A stretch of DNA of 64,000 nucleotides, from contig JAFBJZ010000847.1 in NCBI GenBank assembly GCA_016785225.1, positions 2,284,501 to 2,348,500 of the forward strand, given 5' to 3'. How positions within the stretch are numbered: the stretch's first letter is position 1; each line of letters starts with the position of its first letter. A program made the position numbers and the translations under genes. The notes beneath the pieces were generated by a model. That model had not been told where the DNA came from and did no database searches. It saw only the letters and a program-made list of their open reading frames with translations. Below are positions 26,001 to 37,102 of the stretch, in pieces. The stretch comes from Psettodes erumei. Taxonomy: Eukaryota > Chordata > Actinopteri > Pleuronectiformes > Psettodidae.

Positions 26001-29000
26001 CTGCCATCCAGCGAGACACCAGCTCCTGGTTGTCCTCTGTGGTCTTCCTCAGTTTCTCCTCCAGAGCAGAGAAGGTGATCTGCAGGGCGTCATACTCGTC
26101 CTTCAGGGTCTGGTTTGCCCTCTCCAGGTCCTGCAGGGACACAGGAAGACCAAGCATGGCCACGACAGAACAACTTTACACCACGCTGTAAACGCACTGA
26201 AGACCCTGGACCGGGTCGGTCTGGTCTGTTTGGACTCTAAGCCGACTTTCATGTTCTCTGATCAGGTCTCAGGTTGAAAACTTTAGATCAGCTCCCTCCT
26301 CCTCCTCAGCCTGACGCTCCATGCCGATTGTTTCTGTTGGACGCGAGTCATCGCACTGAGCCTATAGTATCTCGGTATGGACTCACACTGTGATGTCACT
26401 TCCTGTCTGTCAGCAGCTCCTAAGACCACCAATGCAACACTAGAGCACAGTGGGAGCTGAAAGGAGGGGCTGCTGGGAGCCAGAGGGCAGCAGGAGAGGA
26501 TTGTGGGTAATCAGACCTTTTACTGTTCATCATTGACCTTCATCACCACTAATCTCTAACAATCATCATGGACTGACCCTCCACCTGCCACAACTACTGC
26601 AGTTAGTTTCAAAGTAAAACTCTGGGATTCCTGAATTTCCCAGAATGCTTTGAGCAGTGCCCAGGAAGTGGAAGAATCCCTCAGGCATGTGATTGGTCCA
26701 GGTGATGTATTCCTACCTGTAGGAAGCTCCTCAGCTCCCGACAGTCCCCCTCCAGGTTGGCGATCTGCTGCTGATACTCTAACATCCTGAAAAAAAAAAA
26801 AAAAAACGTTTTTTTAGTTTTTAAGTAAACAAATGTCTCTGCTGTAGGTAAACTGACCTTGTACAAACGGACAAGAGCCACATTTACAAGTAATGAGAAG
26901 CTATAGGTACTGACTTGGCCTCGTTGCTCTGAATCTCTTTGTCTTTTTGTTGAATCTGGTTGTTCAGCTCGATCACGCTCTGAGCCAGCTGCAGGGAAAA
27001 AAACATAAAACGCAATTCAGTGACAGTTCACACGTTTGCAAGGAGCTGTGCTACGAAGCAAGCTCAACATATCCAGGATATCTTCTCCTTATCTGCCTTC
27101 ACTAAACGCAACAAGCTCAGTGTCACTCAGTGGTCAGAGTCCATAAGTCAAACCAGGTGCTCACATTAAGAGGAGCATTGTGGGGCTCTTGCACAGAAGA
27201 ACAGAGCTGGCCCTCTGATAAAATAATGAAGGTCAACCCACCATCAACCACAGCTACATAAAAGTACCTACGACAAGGTAACACAGCTGACACGGGTAAG
27301 TCCTGCCATATAAAAAAAAAAAGACAAAAAGGTGTTTGATCCCCAGGGTCAAACCCCAGGGTCAAACTCACTAACCACATATTCCTCTTTGTAGTACAGA
27401 TCTCAGGACTTTCCAGGATCCTGAACCATGAACTGAAACTGCTTCTGGCTCTCCTCCAGTGTAGCAACAGCTTATATAAAAACAGAAGTGTGGGCTATTA
27501 TGATTGGTTGACGAGTTTCATTCCAGCAAATACAGGAGTGAAAACAATCATGTTTCCTAAAACATCTCAAAAACGTAAAGGATTTCATGATTATACCTCA
27601 ATGTGGCATTCATCAGGCAGTAAGTCAGGGGAATTTGATTTTCCACTTCTGTAAAAAACATTCTAAGGCTTTTTTTAAAGAAGTGAGTTCAGTGCTATAT
27701 CACTAGTAAACATTTCAGTGTTTAGGCCTTAATACTGTTTCCAAATGACAGTTTGACGTCAGCAGTTTCACAGGAAACTCCACCGTTGACAAATCTGGTG
27801 TGTGTGTTGTAACAAAACGCCTGATTTTCTCAAAGCAGTGTGCCCAGCACCTGTGGTATGAGGCTGCAGAGCGTGGTTACAGACAGGAGTTACTGTAAAC
27901 TGACTTCCTTTCTCTGCAGCAAGTGTCACTGTTTCCATTTTTACCTGGACTGTGGGAATCCACCCCCCCCCAGTCTAATAATGAACCTCAAAAGGTGTAA
28001 CTGATGACATCACATCCTGCGTGCAGTGAAGGCGACTGACCTCTCCTCGTTTCTTGTGCAGCTCCGTCAGCTCCTCCTGGTGCTTTATTCTCATCTGAGC
28101 CATTTCCTGCTGCAGAGCGTCGCTACGGCTCGAGTCTGCACCCGAACTGAAACGCAGGACGGGGACACATGAGGGGACATGTGTCGGGACATGTGAGGGG
28201 ACAAGTTGCACTACAAATTACAGCAGATTTGCAAATCGATTGCATAACATCTGGATGTGATGCACGACATTTTTAAAAAGGGGGAACATGCACTGCAGAC
28301 TGCAGCAGGTTCACACAAGCAAACATTTTTTTTTGCAGCCCTGGAGGAAGGAAAGGTCACACACAGGTGAGGTAGGACAGAAGTATGTGTGTGGATGAGT
28401 CCATTATTGTCTGTATGTGGACACTGAGGAGTCCCCTCTGTCTCTTGTTGTCTGACTTCTGACTTAGACTGGTGATTATTGAAGGCTGTCCTGCTGCGAT
28501 GTCTCACCTGGCCTCGTGTCCTCTCTGGACGTCATATTTGTCAGTCTGGTATCTCTCTGACAGAACGGCCTGCAGGTCTGACTTCTCCAGCAGTCGGTTA
28601 TCTGAAACAAACCGAGAGCTCATTGGTTAATGTGTCTGAACTGAGAGGCCGCACTGTGTTTCTAACTGGGTTAGAGCAGTAAGACTGTGGAGCATTCAGA
28701 GCTGTGACCAGTCTGACCAGCAACACCCAACATGACTCATCACTTCTGGATCTCACCAAGGGAGCAACATCATTTAAACCAGTAACTCCATCGTACTGGT
28801 CCAATATTTTCCAGCTAATTTACTGGAATATATATTATATTAAATATGAGCTGGTATTTAACTGTAAACCACCAGGATACATCTAGGAAAGGTTGTACCT
28901 GTTGTTTATGCCACATGTTGAACTGCATGCTTACTGAACCTGACACATTCCATAAGCACCTTTCAACCAACGAAGATATAAAACTACTCAAATTTCAGAA

Positions 29001-30129
29001 ATGTAACCATCACATTCCCCACAGCCCACACAGTGACAGATCTCACACATTCAGCCTCAGAAAAAAAAAAAGTATCTTCTTGGTCTTCCTCTGGTTATTA
29101 TCCTGATTCACCATGAAGAACCACTGACCAGCAGGTTCATTACTATGCTTCAACATTCATCAAATTGCTTTGCATTGACCATTTGTTTGAATTTAGGCAC
29201 AGTGAGGACGGGATGTGAGACTGATCTACATACGCACATTTCCAGATGGATTGTAATATATAAAAAAAGGGATCAAACTGCATCTGCCTTTCTTCTGTTT
29301 TATCAACGGCTAAATGTGTTTGTGCTTACACTGTTAAAGAGCTGAGACAGACGAACAACTCTCATTTTAAGGCCAAACAGCTCTCACACACTGTGTGACA
29401 ACACGTGAGTCCTGTCCCATCTGCCCATCTGCAACTCACACTGGATCTCCTCCAGTGTAGCAACACTTCAGCCTAAATTTCATTTTGGGGAAGAAGAAGT
29501 GGCAGAGAGCCAAATCCAGCGAGTGGGGCATGTGGGGAGCAACGATTGTGTTGGTGTAGCCAAAACACATCTTCATTGTGCTCTGAGCTCGCGTGTTGTC
29601 GCAACAGAGCATCCAATTGAATGTACTCCATCAGCGCCTCAGAACTCGCTGGTGACAGTTTGACCGTGGGGGGCAAATTCACGGCGTGCAACATCTGCAA
29701 ATGTCAAAGAGGAAAAACAAAAAAAAAAAACGAGCATGCTCCTGACTTCACGTGCCTTCTTCTGTGGGCTTTTCTACTGTGAAGTCTCGACACTAGTGAT
29801 GATCCTCAAGAGTTTGTCACCAAATTTTATGTTTGCTCTATGCTCAAGTTTGTGGTTAAGTGATGGCATGACACATCCCAGAATACCGACTCAGGACACA
29901 GTGCTTGCACCAGCGTTACTGTACGTTACTGTGCAAAAGGAACTTTTGAGGTCTCGGAGCATTTTGATCACACCTTGTACGTGACAGCACCTGAAACAGT
30001 ACATGAGACACCGATGGACTCACACTGGTGGATGATCTCCTCGAAGGCCTGTCTCTGCACTCTGTCTCTGAGCTTCAGCTGCTCTGAGATGTGTCTCTTC
30101 CATGAACACTCCACCCGCCGCTCTGCCAT
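20058..30129 (-). CDS. atg16l1: Autophagy-related protein 16-like 1
   Basis: ATG16L1 binds ATG5-ATG12 and directs LC3 lipidation on forming autophagosomes. Nineteen coding exons join in phase to 605 aa (human 607): 30024-30129, 28508-28601, 28041-28146, 26915-26988, 26717-26786, 25949-26130, 25802-25867, 25614-25700, 25438-25497, 23450-23552, 22834-22939, 22465-22535, 22271-22342, 21394-21514, 21155-21260, 20660-20809, 20510-20557, 20310-20411, 20058-20151. The N-terminus WKRHISEQLKLRDR is the ATG5-binding helix. The coiled coil spans about residues 75-235 (QEELTELHKKRGE, NQTLKDEYDALQITF). The linker includes GGLLDSISNIFGRR. Seven WD40-type repeats start near residue 316 ([23 protein letters not shown], shown in part; WDLRSKVC; DWTRVTFSPDGSYV) and end ILWSDM. 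Three donors are GTCAGT. No frameshift is needed. Confidence 0.95.
21722..21983. repeat. About 260-bp interspersed repeat, copy A (atg16l1 intron)
   Basis: Shares ordered blocks with copies B and C: CTGACGCTCC, GATTGGTTCTGTTGGA, TCATCACACTGAGCCT, CTTCCTGT, CAGCAGCTCCT, CACTAGAGCA, GCTGCTGGGAGCC and TCAGACCTTTTAC. This is the most diverged copy and carries an AAAATGGCGGCCG word. Confidence 0.85.
22363..22388. repeat. (AC)n microsatellite near an atg16l1 exon
   Basis: A CA array begins about 20 bases from the acceptor of the exon at 22271-22342. Confidence 0.85.
22940..22970. repeat. (AC)n microsatellite adjoining an atg16l1 acceptor
   Basis: On the transcribed strand, a (GT)n run lies immediately upstream of the TTCAG acceptor of exon 22834-22939, so it replaces most of the usual pyrimidine tract. 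Confidence 0.85.
23030..23312. repeat. About 280-bp interspersed repeat, copy B (atg16l1 intron)
   Basis: Begins TCTCAGGTTGAAAACTTGAG and ends near TCATCACTGACCTTTGACC. It is collinear with copy C over its full length and with copy A over most of it. It lies between exons 22834-22939 and 23450-23552. Confidence 0.9.
26262..26540. repeat. About 280-bp interspersed repeat, copy C (atg16l1 intron)
   Basis: The same blocks appear in the same order and orientation as copy B, from CTCAGGTTGAAAACTTTAG to TCATCATTGACCTT. It lies between the exons at 25949-26130 and 26717-26786. Confidence 0.9.
29435..29700 (-). mobile_element. Decayed mariner-family transposase fragment
   Basis: On the minus strand one frame reads CDNTRAQ, then VAPHMPHSLDLALCHFFF, then PKMKFRLK, then ATLEEIQC. 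This follows the mariner transposase catalytic region: the second aspartate in the DNAR-like motif, the third in the SPDLAPCDFF-like motif, then the FPKMKFRLKG and LEEIQ landmarks. It needs at least one frame change after KFR, has no start codon and is embedded in the large atg16l1 intron, so it is a dead remnant. Terminal inverted repeats were not found. Confidence 0.75.
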
Positions 30130-30844
30130 CACCACCTGACACGCACAAAACAAAATCAACACATCAGACACAAATCTCTCCAACGAGACAAAAACAGCTG
30201 ATGCCGAGCATTTACCAGTCTACACATGCCCAGAAAACACAGTTTGTTATACGGTCTGATTAAACAGTTACATACATGCTTCTTTTTTACTCTTAATGAA
30301 AAGTTTGTTGTTTTAGTCTTATTAATTTCCTGACATTCGGGTTTTAGCTGTTGGTTAAAACAAACCATGAAGATACCAGATGGGCAATTAACGAACCACT
30401 CATCTGATTAATAATCCGGTGATTACTGATTGATAATCGTTTAGAAAGCTAAGAACAAATACGTTTAAATCTTCGCAGACGATTTCCACGGTTATTATTG
30501 TTCCATTATTCAGACTGTAGAAAGTTAGTAACCCTGGTGATGAGGCAAAAAAAGCATCTTAAATCTGGTGGAAGCAGCTGATAGCTTTGGTTAGCATTAG
30601 CTGCAAAAGGAACCACGCCACAGACAGTAAGATCCCGGTCTAACGGGTTGACAAACGCTATCGTTTCTAATTCAAATCCGTCCGCATTCACTCAGTCACA
30701 GGTCTACCCTGTCGACTCGTCCGTGTCTCCGTGTTGAGACTCCCCTGAGCTGTTAGCGGGCACAAACACCCGTGACTCGACATGTTAGCATGCTAACGAA
30801 GCGGCGAGCTGCAGAGATTTAAATTACATACAATTAAAACTTAC

Positions 30845-31010
30845 ACCGACTGACGTGGTCCCAGGTTGTGTGTGGATTCCTCTGGTGTTTTTCTGTTGAC
30901 CCCGGTGCTGTTGTTTCGGTGAGATCAGTGTTTAACTGTTCGGTTTATCTCGTTAACCGACATCAGCTTCTTCCGCTAACTCGCTCCAACTCAGCGCCAT
31001 CTTGGCTCAG
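30845..31010 (-). promoter_or_regulatory. atg16l1: atg16l1 non-coding exon 1 with YY1-like start element and uORFs
   Basis: A donor GTAAGT at 30844 ends a non-coding exon that joins the acceptor at 30136, six bases before the start codon. Near its 5' end the minus strand has CCAAGATGGCGCTG, a YY1-type initiator word. That ATG opens a 15-codon upstream frame (MALSWSELAEEADVG then stop), and a second short frame (MSVNEINRTVKH then stop) overlaps its end. The exon is CpG-rich. The transcription start is inferred. Confidence 0.5.
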
Positions 31011-33949
31011 ATGACTCACTGCCGGGAGAGTCGCACATAAATACCGTCGGGTTTAAATAGGAGCCAGAATTTGTGTTCCCCCTGATAATCAATACTATTA
31101 ATACCCCGTCAATGCGTGAGTGATATTTATTCCGATGTTTTACCCCTAATTTAATATTAATGAGTCACAACTTTACCACCCTGGGATATGCTCCACTCTT
31201 CTTCTGAGAAATTTATGCTTCCTGTCAAATTCTAGAAACATAAGTCCTCTCCATAATTAAACCTGATGGAGTCAATAATAAAGGGTATAAAGTGTATACT
31301 CATTTGGGTTCCTTTGAGCATTAAAGTGATCATAACTGTTGTTTGTTTAATTGACTGAGGAGAGCTGATGAATGAAACACACCAACTTTAACTGTTCCTC
31401 TGCCTGTGAATGTAAATCTGAACATTTCAGATAATAAATGATTCATGCAGGTTCAAATCTTTACTGTATTTATTGATCAAGCTTAGTACAGAGTTAACAG
31501 GTGAAACAGTTTAATCTCAGACTTCAGGTAGGTATAAATCACAGCCCAAACGTAAATCCTGTATTATATTTTACAAACATCATCCTTGCATAATGTGTGT
31601 ACTGTGCAGATCAGTGCACATTTTACAAACTGAACACACTGATTTGCCTGTCTTCAGAGAAAAATGAGTCGCTTTCTCATAACAAAACATGGATCAGCTG
31701 TCACTATTCAACAGTGGTTTATTCCTGTTTGTGTTTAGCATTTTTGTAACATTTTCACATCCCAGAAAAATAACCGAAGACCTTTTCTCATAATTACCAT
31801 TATTCTAAAATCTTGTAACTCTGCTTTTGCCTTCTAATGAGGACATCATGATTAGGTTTTTTACACTACAGATTGGCATCTTCCTCTGAGTTAGTTGAAA
31901 AATTACTACCTTTATAAATATTTATTATATCACATATTTTAAGAAGAAAGTCAATGAGATGTCATTTTCTAAATAGAGAGTTTAACTTAACTTTAAGCAT
32001 TTGGATTAAACATTTAAAAAAAAAACCCTTTGATGTACACGTCTTATTAAAACAATAAATGGCAACTAATATTTGCACAGACAAGCTTTAGTAGAAAATG
32101 ATTTCCCCAAATTACTCTGACTGAAGCAGGACACTCACAATGAAAAATGGCTGTAAACTAATCTTGTAATCAAAACTTTGCATCAAATAATTATGAGAAA
32201 AGTCATCATGCTGAGCTGCTGTCTCTCTATGTTAGTATTGCTACCTTACATTACCATCATTCACTTCATAGTTAGTTATTTTTCCAGGAAAAAAGTAATT
32301 TCCACTTAGAAACTCCATACATATGGACTTTTAATCATGTGAACCCATCACTTGAACCCCACGTCGGGATTTAACAAAAACATTTCTGAATGTAAATTAA
32401 ATAAAAGACTGATGTATTTACTTGTTCAGTAGTGAATGCACATCAGACCTCTTTAATAAAACATCTTGTATCTGACAACAGAGCTAAAATGTCACATTAA
32501 GAAGACAATTCCCTTTAATAATCAATAAAATACACAAAGATAAGTAAAGTAAATGAGTGAGCGGTTAGTGCAGTTTAATCAGAGGAATTCAGTGGGTCTC
32601 AGCCTATGGGGGGATGCAGTTCTGGATCTGACTTTTGTACTGAACTCTAGTCCTTAATGATTATTTGAATCAAAAAATTTCACTCCAGTTTGAGATTATT
32701 TCATTATTCTTAAAGCAAATAGAGTTTCTGTCCCAGCATGCTGATGAGAACAGGATGCTGAAGATGTTCTTATTTTTACAGAGAAACATCCAATAAATAT
32801 ATAAACAATGTCGAACTAAAATCATAGATGGTGAGGGTGATGGATTTTGTCAAAGTACAAAAGCCCAAGGACATAAATAAAAGAAAAATAACATTTGGAT
32901 GTTTTGCTTAATAAATGATTTTAAATGAAAAAAGTTAAAGATTGATTTGTGTGATACATGGTGAATCACGTTTAGCAGCAAGACTGAGAACCACTGAATG
33001 ATAAATTAAATCATCAGAATTTAAGTGTCAGAAAACTCAAAACCCTAAACTACAGAGTTCAAATGAAAAACCAAAAACATGAGCCAGCACTGTGTGAAGG
33101 TTCATCTAAGCAGGATTCAGGTCCAATTCTAAAATCATCTGTATCTTTGTCACAGAGTAGCATCATATCTGAAGTCCTTCAGCACTTTTTAAAGGAAAAG
33201 TTCAACATTCTGGGAAAGGCCCCTTCTTATCTTTCTTTGTTCACACTGACACCAGTGTCCAGGCAGGACGTGGTTAGCTTAGCTGGTTAGCTTGGCTTAC
33301 CATCCAGCCTGGAAATAGCAGCAAACAGCTTACTTTCCTAAGGTCTACAGCTCACTGATTGACATGCTAGATCAGGTTTTAATCTGTGGTTTTTGGAGGA
33401 GTTTCTGCTGGACCCCTCTTATCACAAAGTCATCTGAACATCTACATCTCTTTTAGAAAAACATCAAGGTAATCCCCACAATGTAAAAAAACTTCCTGTC
33501 ATGTACATTTCCATATAAAACAAACATTTATCCCTCCAGTCTTTGTGGACATGAGATAGACAGATCAGGTTTGTCCTCCAGATCCACCTGCTGTATGAAG
33601 GACAAAGAAAAAGTCAGACATTAATTTATGGAGTTAGGGTCATAGGCTGAGTTAGAGGGTTAGGATGAGACAGCTGACGTCAGACCCAGAATGATGATTA
33701 ATTTTCATGAAGTTAAATAGTTTCATAGTTCAGTTAAAGCAGAAATCCATCTAATGAACTTAAATCTACATGTTATTAGTAAGATCACACAACGTCCCTG
33801 TGTACTGTCACTCTCTCCGTTGTCGCTCGTGGTTGATTCTCAACATGTGCTGACTCAATTAACTTTAAATCACAGAAATAACATCTGAGGTGGACAATCT
33901 CTTGTACCCCCCCACCTCCCCTCTTCCCAGCTGAACCCAGTGTCTCTCC
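31011..33949. other. AT-rich region between spint2 3' end and atg16l1 promoter
   Basis: Part is likely a long spint2 3' UTR on the minus strand; a minus-strand AATAAA near 31468 is one possible end. There is no credible coding frame. A dispersed element is listed separately at 33186-33370. Confidence 0.45.
33186..33370. repeat. Dispersed fish repeat (AAAGTTCAACATTCTGGGAAA type)
   Basis: Contains AAAGTTCAACATTCTGGGAAA-like sequence, GTGGTTAGCTTAGCTGG, CCTGGAAATAGCAG and GCTCACTGATTGACATG in order. I recognise these landmarks from a non-coding element frequent in percomorph fish. Copies related in part lie at 17.2 and 43.5 kb. Confidence 0.55.
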
Positions 33950-36900
33950 TCAGACTTCACTTGGTTTGGGACTCTCTGGGATGGTCAGAGACTCCACAGA
34001 CGACTGCTCATCTGGATCTGGAAGCAGCTCTTCCTTATCACTGAAGAAAAAAAAAACCAATAAATATATTATAGAAAATGTCACAAGAATAATAATGGCC
34101 CACCCAAACCACTGATGGAGGTTCATAAGTTCCTTTTCCTCTCCCAAACACAAAATATACTAGAAAAGAGCACACAACCAAGACTATGCACTCATGTTTG
34201 TGACTGATGTGATTTAACAGCATGCGGCAGCTCTGAGGCAGGTGTCACACAGACAAGTCAACCTTACCTGACGGAGGGAGAATGGCCAGACAGACGGTGA
34301 CGTCTCAGGGAGATGAGGACAAGTGTCACCAGCAGCAGAGCTGAGATGGCTGCCAGAGTGATGATGAGGAAGAAAGCTGGAGGAGAAAAGATGAAGGTCA
34401 GAGGGCTGTGTCATACAGGAGGGTCTTATTATGAAACAAATCAGATACTTCAGACTGACAAAACAAAGATCTGAGGTCAGATCAGAAAATAAACACACAG
34501 TTCATGTCAAAATCTGACTGCTCCCAGATTGGCAGCAAAGATTTCAGACTGACAGAAATGAACACAGACTTCATTAAAAACCCACCTGCAGTCCAGCGGT
34601 TCCGAGGTTTACCACGACCGTCAAAGGAACCTGAAAGCAAAGAAGAACAGCAGGACAGATGTTACATCAGAGATTGGACCGGACCTCATGTTTCTGATTA
34701 GGAAATCAAACGAGGAAAATTTCTTCAATACCGTCTTGGCTGCAGCGGGTCATACACTCCACTATGGTACCATAACGGTTCTGATTTCCATGGCAACCAC
34801 CATAAACGAATGACTGACAGGTGCCAGTGTTTTTGTCATAGTAGAACTTGGGGAAGGCGGCACGGCAGGGACCCGGGTCAGGGGTCGCCATGCACTGATC
34901 TGTGACAGAGATACAGAGATGCAAGAGGCACAGAGATGATGACAAAGAAAAAGATGTAAGCTATGTTGTTAAGCCTCTAAATTAATGATACACCTCTGAT
35001 CTCCTTTAGGTTCTCCTGAGGATGAACCCACTATATTTTACTTCCTCCATGTCTCCTCTGGCGCCACCCTCAGGACAAACTGTACCCATTTAGCTCTACT
35101 GTGGAAATGATGGTTTGTTTGGTGTCTGAATAATTTCTTACCTTTGTACTCTTTGGAAACACCATCATCATCTGAGGATTTCTTAGAGGACTGCTGAACT
35201 GACACTGAGGGAGGACAGATTCAACACTGCTCGTTAGTTAATACCTCCTGACTCTGTACAAGTACAGACAGGTGTGTTAATCACCTGTACGGGTAGAGAG
35301 AGGTGTGTTACTCACCCGTAGAGGGTCACACAGCTGCATGACTCACCTATGCATTTATCCACACAACTCTCCTTGCTGACGTAGTTGTTTTTGTTTCCTT
35401 TGCAGCCTCCGTAGATGAATGGTTCACAGTTACCTGTCCGACTGTTATAATACCAGTGTTTAAATGATGCCCTGCAGAGACCAACCAGAGGCTCCGCCTT
35501 GCAGTACTCTGATTGGATAAGAGGACAAGTATGCCAGGTAAGTTTGTATTTTATGTACTGTAATGCATTTCATTTTTCCTGACATCATCAGTCAGTTCCT
35601 CACTCCTCATAGCTGCTCACAACAAACCACGTGAGATTTTACAGTGAGAGAATAGTTGAAACGTACCAGCGTATTCATCAGCTGACATTCCTGTAGGAGA
35701 GAGAAACTTTTACTGAGTCAGTGTGAACATATTGTTTACAGATCATCTGACAGATGGCTGTTTAACTATTAGGACAAACCCTTCACATTTAGGTCTTTTG
35801 CTTTTCCTTTTCTTTATTTTTCATATATTCCTGTCTTTCTCTGCCAATTTGCCTTTTTCAGTCTTTCTTCTGCCCTTTTCTGTCATCTCCTATCTTTTTG
35901 TCCTTTCCTGAGAAACTTCTGACATGTTATTAGTATAAACTGCTCTGCAGAGACAGATACTCTGATCCATTGCTCTGGAAACAGTCCTGACATAAACAGT
36001 ACTGATTTTAGCCTTTAGAAACACTGAAGGTAAATTGAAGATAATTATTTTTTGTGTGTCCAGGTGTGATGTTACCTCTCTCCTGCAGGTGAACAGACTC
36101 TGTGGAAGCAGGTTCAGACTCAATCAGACCTTCAGCATCTTCAGAACGTTCTGGACCAGCAGGAACAACATTAGAGAGGAAATTCCAAAGTGAGTTAATC
36201 TACAGTTCAGCCAATTCATCGGTTATGTTCAGTATATAAATATGTAATAACAGGTTTATTTAGTGCAGGGCACATGATAAATATGCTTGCATAATTATAC
36301 ATGTATTATGCAGGATAAATAGGGCAGTAAGTGCCCTATAATGTACTATTACTGCATCATTACTGCTAATACTCAGTAATACTGCTACATAATCAGTTGT
36401 ACTACAGTACAAAAAATAAAAAAAGAAGAAGTTCACTTGTATCAAAGGACAGAGCCATTCGAGGAGCTTTGGCAGCATGTTGAGGAGGAGCGGGGGTCGA
36501 CTCATCAGGGAGGACTGTACCTGTGCACACACACACATGCACACAAACAATCACACACAAAACACAAAGTTTTAATACAGACTTTAATCAGTGTATACGT
36601 ACTATGTTGTTAACTAAAAGTCCACTCACTGTGTGTCCGTGTTGTTCCTACATGGACAAAACAAATTAACTATCTCTATTGTGTGTGTGTGTGTGTGTTT
36701 ATCTGAACTCAGAGTGTTGTTTTAAGTATTGTGTCACTCCTAGTTAATCTCAAATTCCTGTGAAATAATCCTTCAACACACCAACAAGTTTGAAACCAGA
36801 AAGATTAATCAACCAGAGAGATAAGTGGTCGCAGCTTGAAAAGACACAGGAACAAAGAGCAGACAGACAGAGACAGACAAATGCTGGAAGAGACAGTTAG

Positions 36901-37060
36901 AGACAGTTAGAGACACATATCGACTTACTGTAGCTCCAAATGAAACCAGGAAAATTGGCGTTTTGTTTTTTTTTAAAGTGAAGTTCTGAACCGATAAAGT
37001 TTCTGTAAAAGGTGTGTTTAGCACCATTGTTGACATAACTGGTCTGACAGCAACCTGACA

Positions 37061-37102
<42 letters not shown>

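Noticed and set aside
28704..29106. Open frames in the large atg16l1 intron around 28.7-29.1 kb
   Set aside because: No family resemblance and AT-rich composition typical of intron; possibly more transposon-derived sequence next to the mariner relic, but no landmark supports it.
20058..30844. Intronic scaRNA genes such as the SCARNA5/SCARNA6 hosted by mammalian ATG16L1
   Set aside because: I scanned the larger introns for paired C/D or H/ACA boxes and found no arrangement with a convincing terminal stem. A covariance-model search would be needed to decide.
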